From a virus, in IMG/VR virus record IMGVR_UViG_3300032032_000484, positions 1 through 55,311 of that record: a stretch of 55,311 nucleotides of DNA. One strand, given 5' to 3'. The translations under genes were made by a program, and so were the position numbers. The notes beneath the pieces were generated by a model. That model was not told the origin of the DNA. It ran no database searches and saw only the letters and a program-made list of their open reading frames with translations. Position 1 is the first letter of the stretch. The number at the start of each line of letters is the position of its first letter. Of the stretch, positions 32,996 to 39,415 are shown piece after piece.

Positions 32996-33635
32996 ACAAT
33001 TTGCCAAACACGAATACTTAACAGACAAATGCTGGCCACATACATATGGTCCTAAGATTTATGATGACTTGTTTGAACCTATACAACATACAGTTAGAAA
33101 TTATTTAGAGTTAGGCTCTGCTTATGGTGGGTCTGCTTTATTAGCTAGAGATTATTTTACTAGGGCTACAGTATGGACAGTAGATATTGTTAGTCCTAAT
33201 AGAAGAATACAATCCTCAGATAGAATTATTACATTACAAGCAGACGCATATCAAAAACGAATAGCTGATATGTTTCCACCTGACATGGATATTATTATTG
33301 ATGATGCCTCACATAATATAGAGCATCAACAAAAAGCAATTGAATTATATCTTTCTAAACTAACAGTAGGTGGACATTTTATTATAGAAGATGTAGAGTC
33401 TCCAACAAACTCTTTTAAATTGTTTGATAAAAAAGTAGACGAGGTTTATAACAAATTAAAGACTCGAGGTAATATGTATCTTGACTATGAAGTATCTACA
33501 TACGAAGGCCCAGAGTACTATGCTAATGTAAAACCTGGAAGAGAAGAACAAGCAGAAGAAGAAATGAAAGAGTATGGTGAGTTAAGACTAAAAGCAAAGA
33601 ATGATAACTTATACATTGTAAAGAGAAAAGTATGA
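32982..33635 (+). CDS. Class I SAM-dependent methyltransferase-like protein
   Basis: 217 residues starting MKYTEQFAKHEYLTDKCWPHT. Motif I RNYLELGSAYGGSALLARDYF (E/G/G), then TVWTVDIVSPN, and MDIIIDDASHNIEHQQKAIEL with VGGHFIIEDVES: this is the Methyltransf_24 / cephalosporin-hydroxylase-like pattern seen in sugar O-methyltransferases. It shares this fold with the protein at 23194. The substrate is unknown; glycan or small-molecule methylation is likelier than DNA. Overlaps gp46 by 14 nt and the next gene by 4 nt. Confidence 0.7.
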   Translation: MKYTEQFAKHEYLTDKCWPHTYGPKIYDDLFEPIQHTVRNYLELGSAYGGSALLARDYFTRATVWTVDIVSPNRRIQSSDRIITLQADAYQKRIADMFPPDMDIIIDDASHNIEHQQKAIELYLSKLTVGGHFIIEDVESPTNSFKLFDKKVDEVYNKLKTRGNMYLDYEVSTYEGPEYYANVKPGREEQAEEEMKEYGELRLKAKNDNLYIVKRKV

Positions 33636-34720
33636 ATAATGAAAATATCAAAGTTATATTAAGAAATCCATTACAAGTAAAAGTCCAAGAAGGTTATAGT
33701 GACTTTTTAGAATACACTATTCATCCTTTAGATACACCTATTAAAGAAGCTTGGTTAGAAAAACTTAGAGATATACTTAGACAAAATTTACCTATTGACA
33801 ATGACTTTTGCCACTTAGGTTTCCCACAGACACATAGGGACTTACCTTTTCTATGTAATAGACTCAACGATTGTAAAAGAATAATAAATGAATTTCCCTG
33901 GGAAGACTTTGTACTCAGACCAATAAAAATAACAGAAACATTTACACCTGAATTATGTGTAAGAGAAGAGTCGGTTCATACAGGTATCACAGGAGGCGCA
34001 GACGATTGGGTTAATCATGATGTAATGAATACTCTTCATAACTATTTTGAGAAAATGAATGGTACAATAGAAAATCCTTCTCCCTATATAGCAGCAGCAC
34101 AAAAATGGCCAGAGATAATAATTGATGATGTTATACATTATCCTAAAAATGTAGATCAAAATACACCATGCGCACAGGCAATAAAAGATCTAAATTTAAT
34201 ATGTCATGAGATGGAATCATTAATTAACGCAATGAAAGCAGGGCTAGATGCTACATCAACAACTATTGTACAATGGAACAGATCAGATAGATGGCCTTTA
34301 GAAGACTATATGAGAGATGGATTCGTACAAAATAGATACAAAAGAGTTCCTGGTGGTGTATATTTACATTGGAGTCAAGTAGGTAAAACATTATTAGAAG
34401 TATTCAATGATGAAGGTGCTCCTAAGTTAGACAAAACAACCTGTGAGGCTATAACACATTTGGATTATTATAGTGCAATGTTTGATATACATTGGGGACC
34501 TGATCAAGACTGGGCACCGGATACTTTCTGGCCTTGGTTAGAAGAGAATGGATTAGATCCTAATGATAAATATCTTTCATTAGGATTCATGCCTATAGGT
34601 CAAGTAAACTTAGAACAATCTTTCGGAACGGAAGATCCCAAGAAAATTTTAGCTATTAAAGGCAGGTATCTACATATACATAGTATAGAGTTCGATGGTA
34701 TTAAAGCTGTGTATGAGTAA
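33632..34720 (+). CDS. Hypothetical protein, no recognised family
   Basis: 362 residues, acidic, Trp-rich (WVNHDVMNTLHNYFEKMNGTI, IVQWNRSDRWPLEDYMRDGFV, IHWGPDQDWAPDTFWPWLEEN). No signal peptide or membrane segment. It ends with LSLGFMPIGQVNLEQSFGTED followed by HIHSIEFDGIKAVYE. I recognise no catalytic motif. It is translationally coupled to the methyltransferase upstream (ATGA) and overlaps the glutaredoxin fusion by 8 nt, so the two upstream genes probably work together. Confidence 0.6.
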   Translation: MNNENIKVILRNPLQVKVQEGYSDFLEYTIHPLDTPIKEAWLEKLRDILRQNLPIDNDFCHLGFPQTHRDLPFLCNRLNDCKRIINEFPWEDFVLRPIKITETFTPELCVREESVHTGITGGADDWVNHDVMNTLHNYFEKMNGTIENPSPYIAAAQKWPEIIIDDVIHYPKNVDQNTPCAQAIKDLNLICHEMESLINAMKAGLDATSTTIVQWNRSDRWPLEDYMRDGFVQNRYKRVPGGVYLHWSQVGKTLLEVFNDEGAPKLDKTTCEAITHLDYYSAMFDIHWGPDQDWAPDTFWPWLEENGLDPNDKYLSLGFMPIGQVNLEQSFGTEDPKKILAIKGRYLHIHSIEFDGIKAVYE

Positions 34721-35027
34721 ATGGCACGGTGGTAAAGGTAGTAAGCGACGACAAGGTAATGAAGATGCTTATAGAGATAATTGGGATTTAATTTTTAAAA
34801 GGAAAAAAATGATAGAGATATATGGAAAACCAAGGTGTCCTTTTTGTGATAGAGCTAAAGCACTATGCGAACAGAAAGGATTAGATTATACTTATAAAAT
34901 GTTGGATGCAGACTTTACTGCTGAGGAGATGTTTGAAAGAGCACCTAACGCTAAAACATTCCCACAAATTTTTATAGACGGTGAAGCTATTGGAGGCTTT
35001 ACAGAACTGGAGAAACTACATGGCTGA
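34713..35027 (+). CDS. nrdC: Glutaredoxin with in-frame N-terminal extension
   Basis: 104 residues from ATG 34713. Residues 33-104 are a glutaredoxin: MIEIYGKPRCPFCDRAKALCE with the CPFC redox site, KTFPQIFIDGEAIGG with the cis-Pro loop and GG. Residues 1-32 (MSKWHGGKGSKRRQGNEDAYR, then DNWDLIFKRKK) resemble a separate small protein found in related phages, here without a stop codon in between. A second ATG at 34809 is preceded by AAAAGGAAAAAA and could yield the plain glutaredoxin. It would reduce ribonucleotide reductase or other disulfides. Either a fusion or nested starts. Confidence 0.8.
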   Translation: MSKWHGGKGSKRRQGNEDAYRDNWDLIFKRKKMIEIYGKPRCPFCDRAKALCEQKGLDYTYKMLDADFTAEEMFERAPNAKTFPQIFIDGEAIGGFTELEKLHG

Positions 35028-35385
35028 GTTTACTGGCACAGGTTATATTGCTTTGCCGCTAACAGTACATATAAAGGACAGTCCTATCCATGGACAAGGT
35101 CTTTTTGCTAAGGAAGACATTCCTGTAGACACAGAGCTAGGAGAGGCACATGCTTTTCTAATGCAGGATTGGGATGGAGAAGGAGAGTGGGGTAGAAAAG
35201 AATGGATGAGAACTCCTTTAGGAGCTTTTATTAATCATAGTAATACACCTAATGCTCTTGTAGAAGTAAGAACTCCTGTAGAGTATCCTAATACCACAAC
35301 ACTAATTACAACCACTAATATTTTAGCTGGCGAAGAAATAACAGTATCATATGATGAAGGTACATTTTCATTACTAGGACTATGA
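35020..35385 (+). CDS. SET-domain protein 1 (putative protein-lysine methyltransferase)
   Basis: 121 residues from ATG 35020 (GGAG precedes), overlapping the glutaredoxin by 8 nt. SET motifs in order: SPIHGQGLFAKEDIPVDTELG (22-41), GAFINHSNTPNA with NHS at 72-74, and AGEEITVSYDEG with the late Tyr at 111. These make up the SAM-binding pseudoknot of SET methyltransferases. There is no post-SET Cys cluster. The protein is minimal in size, so the substrate may be small or the pair may work as a heterodimer with SET 2. Overlaps SET 2 by 4 nt. Confidence 0.82.
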   Translation: MAEFTGTGYIALPLTVHIKDSPIHGQGLFAKEDIPVDTELGEAHAFLMQDWDGEGEWGRKEWMRTPLGAFINHSNTPNALVEVRTPVEYPNTTTLITTTNILAGEEITVSYDEGTFSLLGL

Positions 35386-35735
35386 GTTTTAGTAAAGAAA
35401 CATATCGTCCGTTACCAGAAGGGTTGACAATATCTCAATCCAAAATAGATGGACTAGGGCTACACGCCTTAAAAGATTTCGAGGCAGGAGAGAAGTTTGG
35501 TGAGACACATGTATTAGTACATAGTAGAGACAGACATGAATGGATTAGAACACCTCTTGGTGGATTTATAAATCATAGTGATAATCCTAATTGTTTTATT
35601 ACTACAGACGCAGGTGATAGAACATTATATGCAACGATGCCTATTAAAGAAGGCGATGAAATTACAGTCTATTATAGATTCAAAGGTTACGACGGCATTA
35701 TACATAATGATACAGAACCAGATATAGGATGTTAA
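35382..35735 (+). CDS. SET-domain protein 2 (putative protein-lysine methyltransferase)
   Basis: 117 residues. SET motifs: SKIDGLGLHALKDFEAGEKFG (20-40), GGFINHSDNPNC with NHS at 64-66, and EGDEITVYYRF with Tyr at 97-98. It is about as long as SET 1 and shares 'EW.RTPLG.FINHS..PN', so the two are tandem paralogs. The start overlaps the SET 1 stop (ATGA), suggesting fixed stoichiometry. Targets could be host or virion lysines; nothing in the sequence identifies them. Confidence 0.82.
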   Translation: MSFSKETYRPLPEGLTISQSKIDGLGLHALKDFEAGEKFGETHVLVHSRDRHEWIRTPLGGFINHSDNPNCFITTDAGDRTLYATMPIKEGDEITVYYRFKGYDGIIHNDTEPDIGC

Positions 35736-35736
35736 A

Positions 35737-36309
35737 ATGGAAGAAGCAACGATAACAGAAAGTGAAACAACAGTATTGGATAAATTAGAGTTAATACCTT
35801 TTAACGATCCTTTATTAAAAAGAAAACCTAAACCTTTTGACTTTGATAAAGACAATGCAAAAGAACTTAAACAAAAACTTCTCAAGGCAATGCACGAACT
35901 TGGAGGTGTAGGACTATCAGCTAACCAAGTAGGAATAGATAAGGCAGTATTTGTTATAGGCGACGGTAAAGAAGAAGGACTACAAAAAGCATTCTTTAAT
36001 CCTGAGATACTAGGTATAGGAAAAGACATGGAGTCTATGAAAGAAGGCTGTTTATCCTTCCCAGGTTTGTGGCTTATGGTAAGTAGACCTAAACAGGCTA
36101 TGATAAAATATTGGGACGAAGAAGGTGAAGAACATATGGAAACTTATGAAGGTGTAACGAGTCGTGTTATACAACATGAGTACGATCACATGTTAGGCCA
36201 TAATTTTACATACAGAGTGTCTAAAATAAAATTAGATCGTGCTCTTAAAGCAATAGATAAAAAGATTAAGAAGTACCAAAGACGCCAGGCTCAGGCCAAA
36301 CAGGCATAA
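35737..36309 (+). CDS. def: Peptide deformylase
   Basis: 190 residues. All three PDF motifs: GVGLSANQVGI (motif I, GxGLAAxQ with Ser for Ala), EGCLSFPG (motif II, Cys metal ligand) and VIQHEYDHMLG (motif III, HExxH). It removes the N-formyl group from new proteins. PDF is a common auxiliary gene in marine T4-like phages. The C-terminus is a Lys/Gln-rich helix (KKIKKYQRRQAQAKQA). One base after the SET 2 stop, in the same run of genes. Confidence 0.93.
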   Translation: MEEATITESETTVLDKLELIPFNDPLLKRKPKPFDFDKDNAKELKQKLLKAMHELGGVGLSANQVGIDKAVFVIGDGKEEGLQKAFFNPEILGIGKDMESMKEGCLSFPGLWLMVSRPKQAMIKYWDEEGEEHMETYEGVTSRVIQHEYDHMLGHNFTYRVSKIKLDRALKAIDKKIKKYQRRQAQAKQA

Positions 36310-36312
36310 ATA
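36305..36312 (+). promoter_or_regulatory. Possible weak late promoter, CATAAATA
   Basis: One mismatch to TATAAATA, over the stop of the deformylase gene and 19 nt before the next ATG. Weaker than the ten exact elements in the window. Confidence 0.35.
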
Positions 36313-36330
36313 GTATTAAAGGAGAAACAG

Positions 36331-36684
36331 ATGGCAGATGACATATTTGACTTTGGTTTTACAGCAGTAGACGAACCTGATACACAGGCTTCTGCTCCTG
36401 CGCAACCAACTGTAGACTCAGACGCAATCTTAGATAAACTAGCACAACTAGAAGCTAAGGTATTGAACGCAGATAACTCTGGAATGGTTAATGAACACAG
36501 GGCATTAATAGAATCAGATGTATCTAGCAAACTTCGTGATGTAGAGGATCTTGTCCTCCCTTTACTTTACAATTTGCAAAAAAATCCTGAAAAGGAATAT
36601 ATTCATTGGCCAAATAGAACGGCTATTATTGACAAACAAATTGAAAAGATAAAGGCGGTAACAAGATACTATGAGCGAGTCTAA
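36331..36684 (+). CDS. Conserved hypothetical protein of T4-like marine phages
   Basis: 117 residues. It begins MADDIFDFGFTAVDEP, continues with a Gln/Pro/Ala linker and a helical C-terminal half, and ends with PLLYNLQKNPEKEYIHWPNRT, then IIDKQIEKIKAVTRYYERV. The 'L..NP.K.YI.WPnR...I' block is a pattern I associate with hypothetical proteins of this phage group; no function known. The hydrophobic N-terminal IFDFGF could be a protein-docking peptide. SD AAAGGAGAAACAG. Overlaps the ClpP-like gene by 14 nt. Confidence 0.65.
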   Translation: MADDIFDFGFTAVDEPDTQASAPAQPTVDSDAILDKLAQLEAKVLNADNSGMVNEHRALIESDVSSKLRDVEDLVLPLLYNLQKNPEKEYIHWPNRTAIIDKQIEKIKAVTRYYERV

Positions 36685-37282
36685 CGGATTAAATAAAAAC
36701 CAATTACAAAACGCATACCAAAGACCAGTAGCTAACATCTATGACTTGTACCTTACAGGTGCAATAGGAGATGCCAAAGACTATCAAGATTGGAATCAAA
36801 TGATGAGATCAGCTACGGAAAATGATGTTGTTTACATACACATTAATTCTAATGGCGGTGAGATATTTACAGCTATACAATTAATGAGAACAATGCAGGA
36901 GACACAAGCAACAGTCATAGCTTCTGTGGAAGGTATGTGCATGTCAGCAGCCACATTACTATTCCTAACAGCAGATGTATGTGAAGTCTCAGAACATAGT
37001 CATTTTATGTTCCATACATACAGTTCAGGTAATTGGGGTAAGGGTAGTGAACAATTAGCCAATGTAATGGCAGATGATAAGTGGGCACGACATTTATTCA
37101 ATACAGTTTATAAAGGATTTTTAGATCCTAAAGAGATGGAGTCAATGATTGATGGTAAAGATTTATGGATGAATCCTGCAGAAGTAGGCAAAAGACTAGA
37201 AAAAAGAAACAACCTGGCTAAGAAAGCTAGAGGACCAAAAAAGAAACAAAAAGCTTTACTTTCACCTACAAAGGCTTCATAA
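36671..37282 (+). CDS. clpP: ClpP-like serine protease
   Basis: 203 residues, the size of ClpP. Oxyanion loop and N-terminal strand VVYIHINSNGGEIFTAIQLM, catalytic Ser in EGMCMSAATLL (S92), catalytic His in HFMFHTYSSG (H115), and the later helix FLDPKEMESMIDGKDLWMNPAEVGKRL (in part). The third residue of the triad is less certain. The C-terminus is Lys-rich (KKARGPKKKQKALL). No ClpX/A is visible, so it would need a host or elsewhere-encoded unfoldase, or act in prohead maturation or host takeover. Confidence 0.85.
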   Translation: MSESNGLNKNQLQNAYQRPVANIYDLYLTGAIGDAKDYQDWNQMMRSATENDVVYIHINSNGGEIFTAIQLMRTMQETQATVIASVEGMCMSAATLLFLTADVCEVSEHSHFMFHTYSSGNWGKGSEQLANVMADDKWARHLFNTVYKGFLDPKEMESMIDGKDLWMNPAEVGKRLEKRNNLAKKARGPKKKQKALLSPTKAS

Positions 37283-37305
37283 TAATAAGCGTAATAGGAG
37301 AAACT

Positions 37306-37749
37306 ATGATGAGAGAATTAAAAATATTTTTTACGGCAATGTTTATATTTGCTTTACTAGCAGCTTGGGCACCAAGAGCTAACGCAGCAGATACATCAGA
37401 TGTAATTGGAGCACTTTTATTTGGAGGTTGGTTAGGTAGTGAAATACAAAAAGACAGACGACCTATTGAACCTTATGTAACACATTTTCCTCATGGAACA
37501 ATCATTGTTCCTGGATTCAAACAAAGAACAAACATGCAATGCTTTTTTGAAATAGAAGCAGATGGCATGCCCAAGTATGCTGTACCTAACTGTTCTACTA
37601 CTGGTAGCAGTTATTATAACAGACACACTAACACAAAAATCCTGCAACAGGATATGTATCCTTGTGGTAGTTATTGGGGATATGGTTGTCAGTACTTAGT
37701 TCAAAAGCTAAAAGCTGGAACCATTACAGGGGTATTTAATTTTAATTAA
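37306..37749 (+). CDS. Exported protein with signal peptide, unknown
   Basis: 147 residues. Signal peptide: RELKIFFTAMFIFALLAAWA, then PRANA|AD, a Sec/SPI-type site near residue 27. The mature part is about 120 residues with Cys pairs (MQCFFEIEADGMPKYAVPNCS, YPCGSYWGYGCQYL) fit for periplasmic disulfides, and a Gly-rich GALLFGGWLGSEI helix. It lies 8 nt before the TonB-dependent receptor gene and has its own SD (TAGGAGAAACT). It is probably periplasmic or outer-membrane associated and may partner the receptor. Confidence 0.7.
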   Translation: MMRELKIFFTAMFIFALLAAWAPRANAADTSDVIGALLFGGWLGSEIQKDRRPIEPYVTHFPHGTIIVPGFKQRTNMQCFFEIEADGMPKYAVPNCSTTGSSYYNRHTNTKILQQDMYPCGSYWGYGCQYLVQKLKAGTITGVFNFN

Positions 37750-37757
37750 GGAGTAAG

Positions 37758-39305
37758 ATGAAACACTTAAATGTGAAAGCCCTACTATTAGTAGGACTAT
37801 TTTTCGTTATGACACCAGTAAAGGCGTCAGATGTAGAAGAAGTGATAGTGATCGGAGCTAATATAGCTCAAGGTTATTCTCAGCCAGAGTATGATGGCTC
37901 TGTAATAGAAGCATTAGATCCCACAAGAGTCTTTCAGCCAGGAGGCGTAGGCGGATTTGTAGGAGCAACAACACATGGAACAGATGTAAAACATACAGCT
38001 GTATATAGGAACGGAATTCCTGTTAACGACCCTGGCTCAGGGTGGTATGACTTTGGAACAGAAGTGCCTACATTCCAAACATTTAAAACAATCTCAGGAC
38101 CTAATAGTACTTTGTATGGTAGTTCTTCAATGGCAGGAACAATACTTATGGAAGATACTTTTGATGGCAATAACTTTTTTACTAAAGGAGGAGACGGATT
38201 ATTCTTTGTACAAGGTGGAACAGACTGGTTTCACATATCTAGATACAAAGGTTCCAACGGCTCTGTAAAAACAGATAACAACGAAGAAGATTGGTTTGAG
38301 AATGTAACACTTAAAACAAAAACAGAACTTGGTAATTGGAAAATAATTAATGTCCTACAGGATTACAAATATGATTATGATTCCTGTTACGACAGCAGTT
38401 GGTCTAAGATAGATACATGTACACAAGAAGGCACTAAGACAGATATTTCAGTAAGAAATGATTGGCTTACTGCTGGTTATAGTATGAATGATGTAACACA
38501 TAACACAGGCTGGTCTGCTAAAAGTGAACGCTATTTTGTAGATGCTAATAAAGAAGTATTACCTGGTTTAATTCTAGGAGCACAGAACAATCAAGAAAAA
38601 TATAATGATAAGTGGGATAATAGAACAGGTGTCTATGCCAACTACAATTTAAATGAATTTGGTTTTGGATATAGATTTGAGGAAAACGAACACATTTATA
38701 GAGTAGGTTATACTACACAAGGATTTAATCTATCCCTGGCAAATAGTTTTAGAAAGCCAAACTTATATGAAAGATATGGTGACGACTGGACATTTGCTAA
38801 TCCTAATCTAAAACCTGAGAAAGGAAAAGGTGTTGAAGCATCTTATGGAGATGTTACAGCATGGTACTACGAATTTTCTGAAGGTATTGATTATAGTTAC
38901 ATGACATCTAGCTATGTGAATGTTGGTTCATACGATAGCAAGGGCATTAAATATAGTAATCATATTCTAACAGACAAAGGAGCCTTCCATGTGTTCGTAC
39001 AATACACAGATTCAGACAGAATTAGAGTACCCAAATATAAAACAAAACTATCCTGGTATGGTGGTTCTGTATATGGATTTGACTACATGTTATCTTATGT
39101 AGGACAATTTGAAAAAGGATTAGAGTTTGATGGCAGACCTATTGATGATGTGTCTACATTCAACTTTAATATGGGATATTATCTAACACCCAGATACCGC
39201 GTAGGACTCCAAATTACTGACATTTTAGACAGAAATTTTGAGATTTTACCCGATTATTCAGCAGGTGGAAGGACAATTTCCTTGTCCTTAGACCTAAGTC
39301 TTTGA
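37758..39305 (+). CDS. TonB-dependent outer-membrane receptor (BtuB-like)
   Basis: 515 residues, short for the family (BtuB 614). Signal peptide NVKALLLVGLFFVMTPVKA|SD. Next EEVIVIGANI is a TonB-box-like segment, then a plug domain: VYRNGIPVNDPGSGWYDFGTE, then KTISGPNSTLYGSSSMAGTIL at about 112-132, as in BtuB-type plugs. The rest alternates aromatic beta strands (barrel) with LANSFRKPNLYERYGDDWTFA and NPNLKPEKG, the conserved TBDR block, and the C-terminus GGRTISLSLDLSL. Two Cys at about 209/219 may pair in a loop. It should sit in the host outer membrane and take up a TonB-dependent ligand or block phage adsorption. Confidence 0.85.
   Translation: MKHLNVKALLLVGLFFVMTPVKASDVEEVIVIGANIAQGYSQPEYDGSVIEALDPTRVFQPGGVGGFVGATTHGTDVKHTAVYRNGIPVNDPGSGWYDFGTEVPTFQTFKTISGPNSTLYGSSSMAGTILMEDTFDGNNFFTKGGDGLFFVQGGTDWFHISRYKGSNGSVKTDNNEEDWFENVTLKTKTELGNWKIINVLQDYKYDYDSCYDSSWSKIDTCTQEGTKTDISVRNDWLTAGYSMNDVTHNTGWSAKSERYFVDANKEVLPGLILGAQNNQEKYNDKWDNRTGVYANYNLNEFGFGYRFEENEHIYRVGYTTQGFNLSLANSFRKPNLYERYGDDWTFANPNLKPEKGKGVEASYGDVTAWYYEFSEGIDYSYMTSSYVNVGSYDSKGIKYSNHILTDKGAFHVFVQYTDSDRIRVPKYKTKLSWYGGSVYGFDYMLSYVGQFEKGLEFDGRPIDDVSTFNFNMGYYLTPRYRVGLQITDILDRNFEILPDYSAGGRTISLSLDLSL
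39269..39289 (+). repeat. Hairpin in the 3' end of the receptor gene
   Basis: Perfect 8-bp inverted repeat AAGGACAA / TTGTCCTT with loop TTTCC, inside the last codons of the receptor gene and 58 nt before the -35 of P3. There is no T run. Confidence 0.6.
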
Positions 39306-39346
39306 TCTAACAGGAGAAAAGACTTCAAAAGATTAGCATAAAGTGC

Positions 39347-39375
39347 TTGACTCTTGGTTCTTAAGAGTGCATAAT
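39347..39375 (+). promoter_or_regulatory. Sigma70-like promoter P3 (VWA gene)
   Basis: TTGACT at 39347-39352, 17 nt, CATAAT at 39370-39375. The spacer dyad is ACTCTT (39350-39355) / AAGAGT (39363-39368). About 80 bp around it, from CTTCAAAAGA to the SD GTGAGGACTT, is nearly the same as around P4 at 42114. Confidence 0.85.
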
Positions 39376-39415
39376 AGTATACATAATAAAGAAACAAGTA
39401 AAAAGTGAGGACTTT

